DNA of 64,000 nucleotides from Neopestalotiopsis rosae (lineage: Eukaryota > Ascomycota > Sordariomycetes > Amphisphaeriales > Sporocadaceae), in contig JALGAS010000014.1 in NCBI GenBank assembly GCA_023078685.1, forward strand, positions 124,001-188,000, read 5' to 3'. A program made the translations under genes and the position numbers. Positions within the stretch are counted from its first letter, which is position 1. Each line of letters begins with the position of its first letter. The notes below the pieces were generated by a model. The model did no database searches and was not told the origin of the DNA. It was given only the letters and a program-made list of their open reading frames with translations. Shown piece by piece: positions 38,101 to 48,619 of this stretch.

Positions 38101-40685
38101 ACATCAATTTTCGCCAGGTAATTGCCTCACGATTTTTGATTGGATTCAGCGGCGCCGTGGATTGAGCAGTTCCAGCGCATTCTTTTTTAGCTTCTCGGTT
38201 CAGCCTTTTTGGTGCGTGCCGTTATAGAGTTTCCTATACATCATGCAACATGACCAGGTAAAGAGAAGATACGGTACCTATTCGCGTCCAACACCCTGCG
38301 GCTCGGGGTTTGGAAGGCTACCTGCTTTGCTGGATTGCCATTCGAGCCAACCAACCATCCTGGTCATCGTCCCAACTCTTTTTTTCTTTTGTTCATTTTT
38401 CGTCTCATGTCTCCCGTCGAACCCTATGCGCCCACCCCCCGCAACCGGCTTGCTCGCATAACTTCTGCATGATCTTGCAGACCGCTATAGGGGCGTTTGT
38501 ACTTGCCTTGGGGGCCACGAGCTGTGAGGAAGAAATACCAAGGACTTGTGCCATTTGGTCACATTCTGGCGCCACGAATTCCAAATCGCACATCATACAG
38601 GGCTGTTTTTCTTTTGAGAGTAAAAACTCCTTGGAATGCCCGTGGTTATGACGCTCAATTGCTCGCTGACCCTTTGCGTAAGTTGCCGCTGTTATGGAAC
38701 TTTCTGGGATCGCGTCTCGTGCCAAGAATTAGCACCAACCAAAACCGACAATACCTGGGGCAATTGGGATTGGCCAGTCATTTCCAGAGTACCAAAGACT
38801 CTACATGCCTGAACTTTTTAGCCATGGACGAAAATAAAAGTACAATACACCTCTTTTCTATGATGATATATCAGTTCTTCCATCTTCTGAAAGAGGGAGG
38901 AAAGAAGAAACGAAATATCCCGACGGCTCCAACCGTCCCTACGTACTTGCCCGATTCCATCACGAAAATGCACTGTTCCTAATTCACATACAGAAAAGCC
39001 CCCTCCTTTGTATTATATGACAGGATTTATATGTTATGATTTCCAGCATTGCCTCAAAGAACTCAAAATTACTTCGATCGCTGGTTCCTATTGCATGAAC
39101 TCTATCCCACCATCGCCCCGCCTCGGCTGATGCTCTTCCCTGCCAGCTTATTACTGTTCATGTATAGTCCTTCTAGAACCTGCCGAGAACATACCCGAAT
39201 ACCCAGATATCGACGACCCCGTATTTTCTATAGCACCTACCGTCACATCCTGTTGCGGTAGATGTTAGCATGCAGGACGCCGAGATTGTGTAGCACACGA
39301 TAACAAAGGACAAGGATTGACTTTCCCATGTTTTGGGGGACAGCGGCTCTGTTATTGTGACTTGTAACCCCCCTGGGCCGAGTTTTGTCCAGGTTGGGCC
39401 TCCGAGACAATGATATATGCTGCTCGGCGTCCAATATAGTCCCCAATTTCTCTTGGACGAGGCTTCCGTCATGCAACGGCCTTTGCTGAAGATCTCTCAC
39501 ACGACAGTCCACTCTGCAAGACCACCTCACAAGACTTGCTTTACGCGTAATACTCATGCGAAGTCTGGTCAGCGCGTAGCAGTGGAGTCCCATGCTCCGA
39601 AAGCACAGCGAGCGAATGACGCTCATCAACGTTCGGCAAGCGAAAGTACCACGGCTTCTCCTGAACGACCGGGCCAGCGCTTGGTGAGACGTTGAACGGT
39701 TACCAATAGCTCAAGCGAGGCCAACAGGATATCATCATTCCGTCGTCACAAAAGCTGGGCCGACTATATAGAGAGCCCAAAGAACCCTCTCGCCCCAACG
39801 CCTCAGGGTCGCTTCATACGTCGTAAGCAAAATGCAGCAGCCTCGACAGACCACATAAGAAACAATCCTGACTCGCCCTGGAGGCAGTTCACTATAGGAG
39901 AAGAACTCATACACACGCAAGAAGTGAATCGAAGTTTGTCCAGAGTAACAACAGCCAATCACTAATCAAGGCATGATTGTGTGAGCTCTTGCATACTGTC
40001 TGCAACAAAGAAACTGACAGACGGCCTATATAACCACATACGCGCCTACACATATGATTATCGACGATCATCATCCGTTTTTGTTTTCTTCTTTGCTCAT
40101 ATAATACCCTTGGCCCGCCTACATACATGAAATATTTGCTGCAATACCCTCTGCATCAGCAGCCCGTCAGGCGACCTCAAAGAATATTGACCACCTGCCT
40201 TAGCGCTACTCCACACTTATACTGCACGGACCCCAACGAAGGCTGCAACTCGCCGACTTGAATCATCAATTGGTGTATTTCTAGCAGCCTAGCACGCTTC
40301 TAGCACACTCGAACCTTACCTAAAATACCTGCTACCAAGGTACCTTAATAGCCAGCAGCCAGCAGCCAGCAGCAGTCTGGTGCATTCACCTTACCCTGCG
40401 CCCATCTAAAGTCATCCGAGCCTCGACGCATTTCTAACCAGGTTCCGTCATCCCCCCCCACCATCGTCGCCGCTCGACTTAGGTACATTCATCCATCCAC
40501 CTACCGATACCCACGTTAACCTAACGACCTTGAGGTCCAGTCCTCTGCCCACCTTCTACCACCTACCTACATACCTACTCTCAACGCCTACCGAAAACAA
40601 TATCCTCTTTCTTCGAATTGGAAATATCAGTACCGAGACGACCATATAAAATACCCCGCAACAGGTTAGAGCCGACTTTCGAACC
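35186..40685. other. About 5.5 kb stretch without a recognisable gene
   Basis: Between the Mpp6-like stop and the insulysin start. Many short open frames of 60-160 codons on both strands, none with a domain, spliced continuation or codon pattern like the neighbours. It is moderately A/T-rich around 36-37.8 kb. The last 600 bp before 40686 are a C/T-rich promoter and leader with repeated CTACCTAC. No intact mobile element is seen; an eroded one cannot be ruled out. Confidence 0.45.
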
Positions 40686-43600
40686 ATGCCACCCGCCGCA
40701 AAAGTGCCCGATGGCACATTGGGAGACTCCCTGCCAGCGCGGAACAAGCAGCCCTCGGTCGAGAGGGTAACGGACAAGCTGGAGACTCCTTCTCTAGATG
40801 ACCGATCCTACCGCGTGATACGTCTCTCGAACCAGCTCGAGGTCCTTCTGGTTCACGATGCCGAGACCGACAAGGCCAGCGCCGCCATGGACGTCAATGT
40901 CGGTAGCTTCAGTGACGAGGATGACATGCCTGGCATGGCGCACGCTGTAGAACATGTAAGCAACCACATACACAGCCTTGCCGCTCTAGCAATTCAGTGA
41001 CAGCCATATGATTTCTCCGCCTGACCAAGGACTGACAATTTCTATAGCTCTTGTTCATGGGAACCAAGAAATACCCCATTGAGAATGCGTACAACCAATA
41101 CCTCTCTGCCCACTCGGGCTACTCGAACGCATACACTGGTGGAACGTCGACAAATTACTTCTTCGAGCTTGGTGCCAAATCCACAGATGATGCAGACCTG
41201 AATGAGAACAACTCGCCCCTCTATGGTGCCCTGGATCGATTCGCCCAATTCTTCATCGAGCCCCTCTTTCTTTCTTCGACTTTGGACCGTGAGCTCAAGG
41301 CTGTAGACTCAGAGAACAAGAAGAACCTACAGAGTGACCAATGGCGGCTCAATCAACTATCCAAGTCTCTGTCGAACCCTAAACACCCGTACTGCCATTT
41401 CTCGACTGGCAACTATGAAGTTCTCAAGACACTTCCCGAGTCACGAGGAATTGATGTACGGGCCAAGTTCATTGAGTTCCACGGCAAGCACTACTCGGCA
41501 AACAGAATGAAGCTTTGTGTCTTGGGACGCGAGCCATTGGACCTTTTGGAGAAATGGGTTGTCGAGTTCTTCTCGGGGGTACCAGACAAGGACCTCCCAC
41601 AAAACCGATGGGAAACAGAACAGCCATACCCCAAGGAGTTTCTCGGCATGCAGAGTTTTGCCAAGCCTGTAATGGACTCTAGAGAGCTCAACCTTTTCTT
41701 TCCCTTTTTGGACGAAGAATTCCTATACGAGTCGCAACCTAGTCGTTACATCAGCCATTTGATTGGACATGAAGGCCCTGGCAGCATAATGTCATACATC
41801 AAGTCGAAAGGTTGGGCCAACTCGTTAAGCGCGGGAGCCTATCCTATTTGCCCTGGAACTGGCGGTATCTTTGACTGCCAAATTCGTCTCACGAAAGAAG
41901 TTCGTTACCTGCCAATGACCAAATGAATGTATCTTGCTAACACTTTGGCATAGGGACTTAAGAATTACAAGGAGATTGTAATGGTTTTCTTCCAATACGT
42001 TGCACTTCTAAAGGAAACGCCCCCACTGGACTGGATTTTTGAGGAGCAGAAGGGCATGGCTGATGTAGACTTCAAGTTCAAACAAAAGACTCCTGCTAGT
42101 CGATTCACGAGCAAGATTGTCTCGGTCATGCAAAAACCCCTCCCCAGGGAATGGCTCTTGAGCGGGCAAAGCCGGCTACGAAAATTCGAGCCTTCCTTGA
42201 TCACCAAGGGACTGGAATGCTTGCGCCCTGACAACTTTAGCATGTCTATAGTCTCCCAAGACTTCCCTGGCGGCTGGGATCAGAAGGAGAAGTGGTACGG
42301 AACGGAATACAAGGCAGAGAAGATTCCCACCGAGTTCCTGGCCGAAATATCAAAAGCTGCCAACAGTTCAGCTAGTCAGCGCTTTTCCGAGCTGCACCTA
42401 CCGCACAAGAACCAGTTCATTCCCACCAAGCTAGAGGTTGAGAAGAAGGAGGTGGAGAAGCCAGCTGTGGCTCCCCGCTTGGTGCGCAACGACGACTCTG
42501 CGCGCACTTGGTTCAAGAAGGACGATACGTTCTGGGTGCCCAAAGCCAACCTCATCATCAGCCTCAGGAACCCGATTGTTTATGCATCGGCAGAGAACGC
42601 AGTCAAGGCCAAGCTTTTTACCGACTTAGTGCGAGATGCGCTCGAGGAGTATTCTTACGATGCCGAGCTAGCGGGCTTGCAGTACAACGTCACACTCGAC
42701 TCCCGTGGACTTTTCGTGGAAGTTGCAGGCTACAATGACAAGCTATCCGTTTTGCTCGAGCAGGTGCTAATCACCATGCGGGATCTTGATATTAAAGATG
42801 ATCGATTCGACATTGTCAAGGAGAGGCTGACGCGCGGCTACCGCAACTGGGAACTGCAGCAGCCATTCTCGCAAGTTGGCGACTACGTCTCCTGGCTCAC
42901 TTTGGAACATGATTACGTCGTGGATCAGCTCGAGGCTGAGCTCCCCGCCATTACCGTCGACGCCGCTAGACAATTCCACAAGCAGCTCATGGCTAAGATG
43001 CACATTGAAGCATACGCACATGGCAACATCTACAAGGAAGACGCCCTGAAGCTCACTTCCATGGTTGAGAAGATCCTCAAGCCTCGATCCCTTCCAAAGG
43101 AACAACTGCCGATTCAACGATCCATGATCTTCCCACCAGGCTCCAATTACTTGTATCAGAAGACGTTGCGGGATCCTGCCAATGTCAACCACTGCCTCGA
43201 ATATTACCTCTACGTTGGTGACAAGGGTGACCGCAAGATACGCGCAAAGACGCAATTGCTCGACCAGATCCTCCACGAACCAGCTTTCGACCAGCTGCGT
43301 ACCAAGGAACAACTTGGATACATTGTTTTCAGCGGTCTGAGGGGTTGCTCCACTACATACGGATTCCGCTTCATCATCCAGAGCGAGCGGAAATCCGAGT
43401 ACCTCGAGTCCCGCATTGACTCGTTCTTGACACAACAGCTTACTGCGCTTGAGGGAATCACGGATGCTGACTTTGAAAGCCACAAGAGAAGTGTCATCAT
43501 CAAGCGATTGGAGAAATTGAAAAACCTGGACCAAGAAAGTGGCAGACACTGGTCGCAAATCACGGGCGAGTACTATGACTTTGAGGCCGGTAAGTGAATT

Positions 43601-43958
43601 CCAACAATATCTACCCTGGAATGAGAAGAGAATACTCACACTTTGTATAGCCCAGGAAGATGCAGCTGCCGTCAAGAGCCTCACCAAGTCTGAAATGGTT
43701 GAATTTTACACGACTTACATCATCCCAGCTTCTCCTCAGCGCGCCAAACTTGCTGTACACCTTGTCGCCCAGGGCGTGAGCAAGAAGACTGAGGAGGCCG
43801 CCACAACAGACGGCGAGGCGGAGCAGGTCCCTGGCAATGGATCGGAGCCATGCGTGATTGAAAATGTGAGAGACTACAAGGCTGGACTCGTGGCAAGCGC
43901 AGGTGCTCGCCCCATCAAGGAACTCAATGAGTTTGAGGACTTTGACCCAAAGCTATGA
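40686..43958 (+). CDS. ste23: Insulysin (insulin-degrading enzyme, Ste23/IDE; M16 zinc metalloprotease)
   Basis: Four exons: 40686-40955, 41048-41899, 41954-43589, 43651-43958; 1021 aa, nearly the same length as human IDE (1019). The inverted zinc motif HxxEH is HAVEH at residues 86-90, and the first intron falls immediately after it. The conserved segments LLFMGTKKYPIENAYNQYLS, SGYSNAYTGGTSTNYFFEL and ENKKN, the downstream LIGHEGPGSIMSYIKSKGW, and the inactive C-terminal half are all present (for example LRTKEQLGYIVFSG). The enzyme is a clamshell protease that cuts small peptides; in yeast, Ste23 and Axl1 trim the a-factor precursor, so a role in mating-pheromone maturation or peptide turnover is likely. 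The protein ends in PKL, a variant of the peroxisomal PTS1 tripeptide (human IDE ends AKL). Intron 2 uses the weaker donor GTTCGT. Confidence 0.95.
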
Positions 43959-45861
43959 AAGAGCAAGATACAGAATGTCAGGCGACGTCCAGTCGGCCAT
44001 ACTCTTTTTCATGAGTTGTCTTCAGGTGGCTTGGCGTCGGCGTTGGGAAGAGATACGGGGTTATGAGCATTTACCAAGGCATGGGTTAGGCGTGTATATG
44101 TTCGGGAGCGTATTTGTGTGGAAGCTTTCAGGTTTACGCAGTCTGAGGCCACTGGAAAAGGAGCGGTCTCCTATTTCGATGGGCTGGCTTGACATGGCCC
44201 AAGACAAGAGTGCTGGGCTCATTAGAGGGTGGAGGTTCTCGCTGCTGGTGAGGATGTCAAGTTTGGATATAGGACGCCTCACACCTAGAAGCTGCGAACA
44301 AAAAAGTGATGGACTCGCGAGAGGTTGATCAGGTGCCAACATTCCTAGAAATTGCTTGAGCGTAGATGACGTGCGTACCGATTTTAGATTTCCTGAAGGA
44401 AAGTGAGATACAAAATAGAACAAGTAAAATGGATACTGGTGCCAAATATGGTGTTTATTGCTAGCGCCGAGTTTTGACAGTGGTTCTTCTCCAACGATAC
44501 ATAGGTAAGCAAACTGACTGGATGCGTACCTGGCGGCAAGCACTCGGCGATGAATGGCATCAAGGTACTATTGCAAGCGCTTGCCAGCTTCTCATTCGGC
44601 AGTCGGTCAGCTATTCAAACATCTAAGCGATGACGTGGGGAAAAAAAGATGTTCTGGACACGCTGCTGGCTGGTACACTGGCACGAACGACCCCCGGCAG
44701 CCAGTCAACCCCGCGATACAGGGGGGATCTTCAAGACACCAGCGTTTCACCTTTTCCCGTATTCTTCAAGGCGCGCATAAATTGAACCAATATGGGCGCG
44801 CAGATCAGATTCCAGTTCGAGCTGGTGGTTACTGACGTCAAAAGGCATGGACCATTATAAGCGCAGGGCCCCCCAAGCTGGCAGCCAGCAGCCTAGCAGC
44901 TTAAGAGTCTAGAAGTACGGATTATTCAGGCTGTCAGATGAAAGAGAACATCGTATTCGTGGGCGATCGCAATGTGTGGGCACTTGGCGAGCTGGTGGAT
45001 CTCGCTGGCGCTTATAATCGATGCCCCCGACGTCTTTGGTTGAGATGAGAGAAAATGCATTGACGTGGTAAAATTTTGGGTCGTCTGTATCATGACACAA
45101 GAATCAATATACTGATCATCTTAGATAACGGTCTTGCTGTACGCTGTATATGAACATGTCTGTAGCAGAACAAAAACTACATAGTACAGCACTTGAATGT
45201 TAGGCAAGACGAGCCTATCCCAATGGCGACGAATTGGGAAGAGATTCACTCCTTTGGGTAGATCCCTCGTATCTGAGTCCAGGCAGTCGAAACAGCTGTC
45301 AAATAGGAGAAAAGGATGGTGTCTAGCCCAAGGTGAACCCCAAAGACCCCTTCTCTATTGGTCTCGACCGACGCCTTTGCGCCCGTATTCCTGGGATTCG
45401 CTGGTGGGTGCCATCCCGGTCCCTGTACTTAGTGTATGTGTGTGCCTGCGCCCCCGGCTGGCCGGTCCCTGGCGATCTTGTTTACACCCAACCAAAGAAG
45501 CTTATTTGACGTCAACCTTATAGAGTACGTAGAGAGAGAAACTTGAACTGTGCGTCAACGGCCTTGATTCACAATTGGAGAAAAACGTCGCTGCTGCTGT
45601 GGACTCTCGAGAAAGAGCATGTCTCGTCAATTCAACGGGGGCTGGGCTGAAAAAGTGAATCATTGCAAAATCGCTGCCACGTCAATCTGATTCACAAACG
45701 TTTGCTTTTACCCTTGACCATATAAACACGTTTGCTGCAGGCCCAGCCTCAATTCCTTCCCCTTTAAGTATTCTTCTCTGCCCTTTACCTCTTTTAGATT
45801 TCTCATTCCTCTTGGCAACTTTACATTAACATTCTTTTCCTTTTACCGGTTATCAGTTATC
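43959..45861. other. Intergenic, 1.9 kb
   Basis: 3' flank of insulysin and promoter of the HsbA-like gene. The 160-codon minus-strand open frame at 44061-44543 has no ATG start at its head and no domain. No repeats or RNA genes seen. Confidence 0.5.
45721..45726 (+). promoter_or_regulatory. TATA box of the HsbA-like gene
   Basis: TATAAA 136 bp before the ATG, followed by a long C/T-rich leader (about 45750-45855) with TTCTCTGCCC-type tracts, the layout of strongly expressed fungal genes. Confidence 0.6.
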
Positions 45862-46890
45862 ATGAAGACGTCGGCAATTGTGTGCGGTCTCTCTCTGGCA
45901 GGTGCCGGCCTTGCACAACAAGTCTTGCTGGCACGAGATATTACACAGCTCAACGCTGTACTGACAACGGTATCAACGGCAATCACCCAACTCGACGCCT
46001 CGGTCAAGGGCTTTTCTGGCGATGCCACCCAAGTGAAATCCGCCGCAGCCAGCCTGAGCAGCAGCCTGAGCTCCGCCGCGGATTCCTTCAAGACCACCAC
46101 CGAGGAAATCACCCAGGACGAAGTCGCCTCCCTGACCACGTTCTTTGGCTCCGTGTCCGTCGCGGGAACCGCCCTGCTCGACGACTTCAACGAAAAGAAA
46201 TCGGAGCTCGAATCGGCGGGACTCTGCCAGACCATGAGCGACCTCAGCGCCGAGTCGACCGCCCTCGTCGCCGCCATTGTGGACAAGCTGCCCAGTTCGG
46301 CGCAGGCCGTGGCCGCGGGCGTGCTGAGCGCCATCAATGGCACTTTTTCGGTCCAGTGCAATGCTGAACGCAGTGACGACAATGGAGGTGCCGATACAAC
46401 GTGCACCGAGTCCAAGACGGTCCTCCCGGTCCCAATCACCACTTCGGCCGCCGAGTGTGTGCCCTCGGTTCCTGCTACCGTCACCGCCACCGTCACCACC
46501 ACCGTCGCCGTCGTCGTGTCCATCCCCTGCGGCGCCGGTGAGTCCACCACCCTCTCGACGTACCCGGTCTCCGTGCCCACGACAACCGACACCGCCCCGT
46601 TGACCACGGCTCCCGTGGCCACTATTTCGTCCACTTTTGCAGCTAGTATGCCCTCGGACTACTCGAGCCACCCAATCAGCCACTCGTCGTCGTCGTCGTC
46701 GGCGACGATCCCGTCCTACCTGACGACGGCTTCATCCTCGGTAGTCCACTCGTCGTCGACATCGGTGTCGTCGACTTCGTTCACCACCATAAGCACCACC
46801 GTGCCCGTCACCACGGCCGGCGCCGTGGCGAATGCCGTTGCCGCCGGGCCGCTTGGCTTGGTCGCTGTGATTGCAGCTATGGTGCTCTAG
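45862..46890 (+). CDS. Secreted HsbA / galactomannoprotein-like cell-wall protein, probably GPI-anchored
   Basis: Single exon, 342 aa. Residues 1-18 are a signal peptide (MKTSAIVCGLSLAGAGLA). Residues about 25-170 match the hydrophobic-surface-binding protein A / Mp1 galactomannoprotein family: RDITQLNAVLTTVSTAITQL, then repeated amphipathic helices with SVKGFSGDA and a CQTMSDLSAES stretch. Then comes a Thr/Ser/Val/Pro-rich stalk, likely heavily O-glycosylated, with a serine run coded by a TCG microsatellite near 46685. The protein ends in a hydrophobic GPLGLVAVIAAMVL tail preceded by small residues, as expected for GPI attachment. HsbA proteins adsorb to hydrophobic surfaces and recruit cutinase-type hydrolases; Mp1-type relatives bind fatty acids. 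Here it probably acts at the cell wall in surface attachment. It is tail-to-tail with another secreted-protein gene. Confidence 0.8.
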   Translation: MKTSAIVCGLSLAGAGLAQQVLLARDITQLNAVLTTVSTAITQLDASVKGFSGDATQVKSAAASLSSSLSSAADSFKTTTEEITQDEVASLTTFFGSVSVAGTALLDDFNEKKSELESAGLCQTMSDLSAESTALVAAIVDKLPSSAQAVAAGVLSAINGTFSVQCNAERSDDNGGADTTCTESKTVLPVPITTSAAECVPSVPATVTATVTTTVAVVVSIPCGAGESTTLSTYPVSVPTTTDTAPLTTAPVATISSTFAASMPSDYSSHPISHSSSSSSATIPSYLTTASSSVVHSSSTSVSSTSFTTISTTVPVTTAGAVANAVAAGPLGLVAVIAAMVL

Positions 46891-47221
46891 AGAGTTTATT
46901 AGCGCAAAGAGAAAAATAAAAAAAAATTGGCCTTTTATACTTTACGTGGCGTTATAACAGCGGTGATCACGGAGTCAATGGGGATTTTTTATTAGACATG
47001 CACATAAGAAAAAATTACACGTGGGAGGTCCGTGACAGCCCATGCCTTTTCTGTTACTTCACTTCGATTGACATTGTTCACCGACTCAAAATAGAGAAGA
47101 AAAAAGAATAAATTGTCAGAAATCAAAAGTTATATTGATTGCCATGGAGAAAGCCGGATGAGACACCTCACGGGGAAAAGTAAGGTATTTGTGAAACAGC
47201 ACCATGTGAAAGTACGACACA
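46891..47221. other. Short convergent 3' region between the two secreted-protein genes
   Basis: 331 bp between stop codons; A-rich just after 46900 (AAATAAAAAAAAA), probably part of the polyadenylation region of the HsbA-like gene. Confidence 0.5.
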
Positions 47222-48408
47222 TTAAAGTGGCTTCTTCAATCCCAATACCGGGTACGCAGGCACACTACTCGTCGATGTCACAACCGGACAATAGAGGGCC
47301 GAGAAAGTCGGCGTCGGTCCGCCCCAGGGATAGCAACTACAGGAGAGAGTTGTGTAAGTGAACATTCTTTTTCTCCCCCAGGTCTTTTTTCATGATTTTT
47401 TCTCTTCAGGAGTAAAAGATGAGATCTTGAACTTACCCGCCATAGGTCAGTACAAATGTACTGGTATACGAGGTGCACGTGGTAAAGTAGTCAACACAGA
47501 TCGAGGTGACGGCGTCGGGTGTCGGAGATGTAGTAAGGATCGGCGTGGGCGTGATCAGAGTAGGCGTAATGGTCGTAGCCGTAAGAACCGGATCCAAAGC
47601 ACCACCGGAGCTGTCGCCACTGGTAGCCGTCACGGTCGTCGTGGTCGCGTTGTTGCTAGAGGGACACGGCGGCGGCGTGAAAAACGGCCAGGGGGTACAC
47701 GCCGAGAAGCAGCCGCCGTAGAGCTGGCCGCAGTCGTTGATGTAGTCGGCGCAGATGGTCTGGTCGTGGCAGTCTGAGCTGGTCGGGATTGGGAATGTGG
47801 GCGTGGTGTCGGTGGTGGTGGTGATGACGACGCTGGGTGGGAGGAGTGTCTCGGTCGTGGTCACGAAGACGGGGAGGTTGGATGTGCTGGTCGTGTTGGG
47901 GCAGGGAGGCTTTGAGAATGTCGGCCATGGGGTGCACTATAGAAAGTTTCATGGTTATCTTGGGTTGACCTCATGTATATAGTACAATAACGGCAGATTG
48001 AAAATATGTCTTTCCTGCCTCGTTAGGGTTATGAAAAGGCTTTCCTCTTGAACTTATGATCTCGTGAATAAGATGCAACGACTAGAGTTTTCTTACGTCA
48101 GCAAAGCACCCGCCATACCAGATGCCGCACTCATTGATATAATCGGCACAGACGGTGCGGGTGCTGCAGTTATCCGCCGAAATACTCGGCGTCGGGGTGA
48201 GCAAGGCGGACGAATAAGATGCCGGGCAAGGAGGAGGCGTCGGCCGGACTCTGGGGTCTGGGTCGCAGAGGTCATAGCAGCTGCCGTACTTTACGCCGCA
48301 GGGACTGATCTTGTCGACACATATGGTCTGAGGACACTTGGGTTGTTCCGCGGGAGCGGCCGAGGCGCTCGCCAGGAGGGCTGCCAGAGCGAGAGCCGAG
48401 TATAGCAT
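47222..48408 (-). CDS. Secreted cysteine-rich protein of four YGGC repeats
   Basis: Three exons: 48408-48097, 47936-47437, 47336-47222 (phases 0 and 2); 308 aa. A signal peptide (MLYSALALAALLASASAAPA) is followed by four copies of one module, consensus C..(T)(I/V)C.D.I..CG..YGGC...C.PWP.F..PPCP: first CPQTICVDKISPCGVKYGSC, second CSTRTVCADYINECGIWYGG, third CHDQTICADYINDCGQLYGG, fourth diverged (SICVDYFTTCTSYTSTF) and completed across the last intron as YGG|CYPWGGPTPTFSALYCP. Linkers are Thr/Ser/Pro-rich and probably O-glycosylated. Each module has six to eight cysteines, so disulfide-stabilised folding outside the cell is likely. I do not recognise the module as a named family; it is neither CFEM nor hevein. 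A wall protein or a candidate effector would both fit. A TATATAA box lies about 106 bp upstream. Confidence 0.8.
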
Positions 48409-48513
48409 TGCGTGCTTTTACAGGATAGGAATATTCTGTAAGTCTATTCTGGGCAAGGTGTTTCGGTTGATCACGTCGGTTATCAACACACAACATGTGC
48501 ATTGAGCAGCGTC

Positions 48514-48520
48514 TTATATA
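48514..48520 (-). promoter_or_regulatory. TATA box of the YGGC-repeat gene
   Basis: TATATAA on the minus strand about 106 bp before the ATG at 48408, the usual distance for fungal genes. Confidence 0.5.
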
Positions 48521-48588
48521 GAGGATCATTGGACTTGTCTATTACGGTGCTTTTGCAATGTAACATTGCCTACCTATTTGAATGAGGC

Positions 48589-48592
<4 letters not shown>

Positions 48593-48619
<27 letters not shown>
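48593..48619. repeat. Poly(T) tract
   Basis: 27 consecutive T on the plus strand in non-coding DNA. Could be simple slippage or the tail scar of a retroposed sequence, but no element body or target-site duplication was found next to it. Confidence 0.9.

Noticed and set aside
42767..43687. 306-codon minus-strand open frame
   Set aside because: Antisense shadow of the insulysin exon.
45882..46683. Long open frames in other frames of the HsbA-like gene (both strands)
   Set aside because: By-products of high-GC, Thr/Ser-rich coding sequence; only the frame with signal peptide and GPI tail makes sense.
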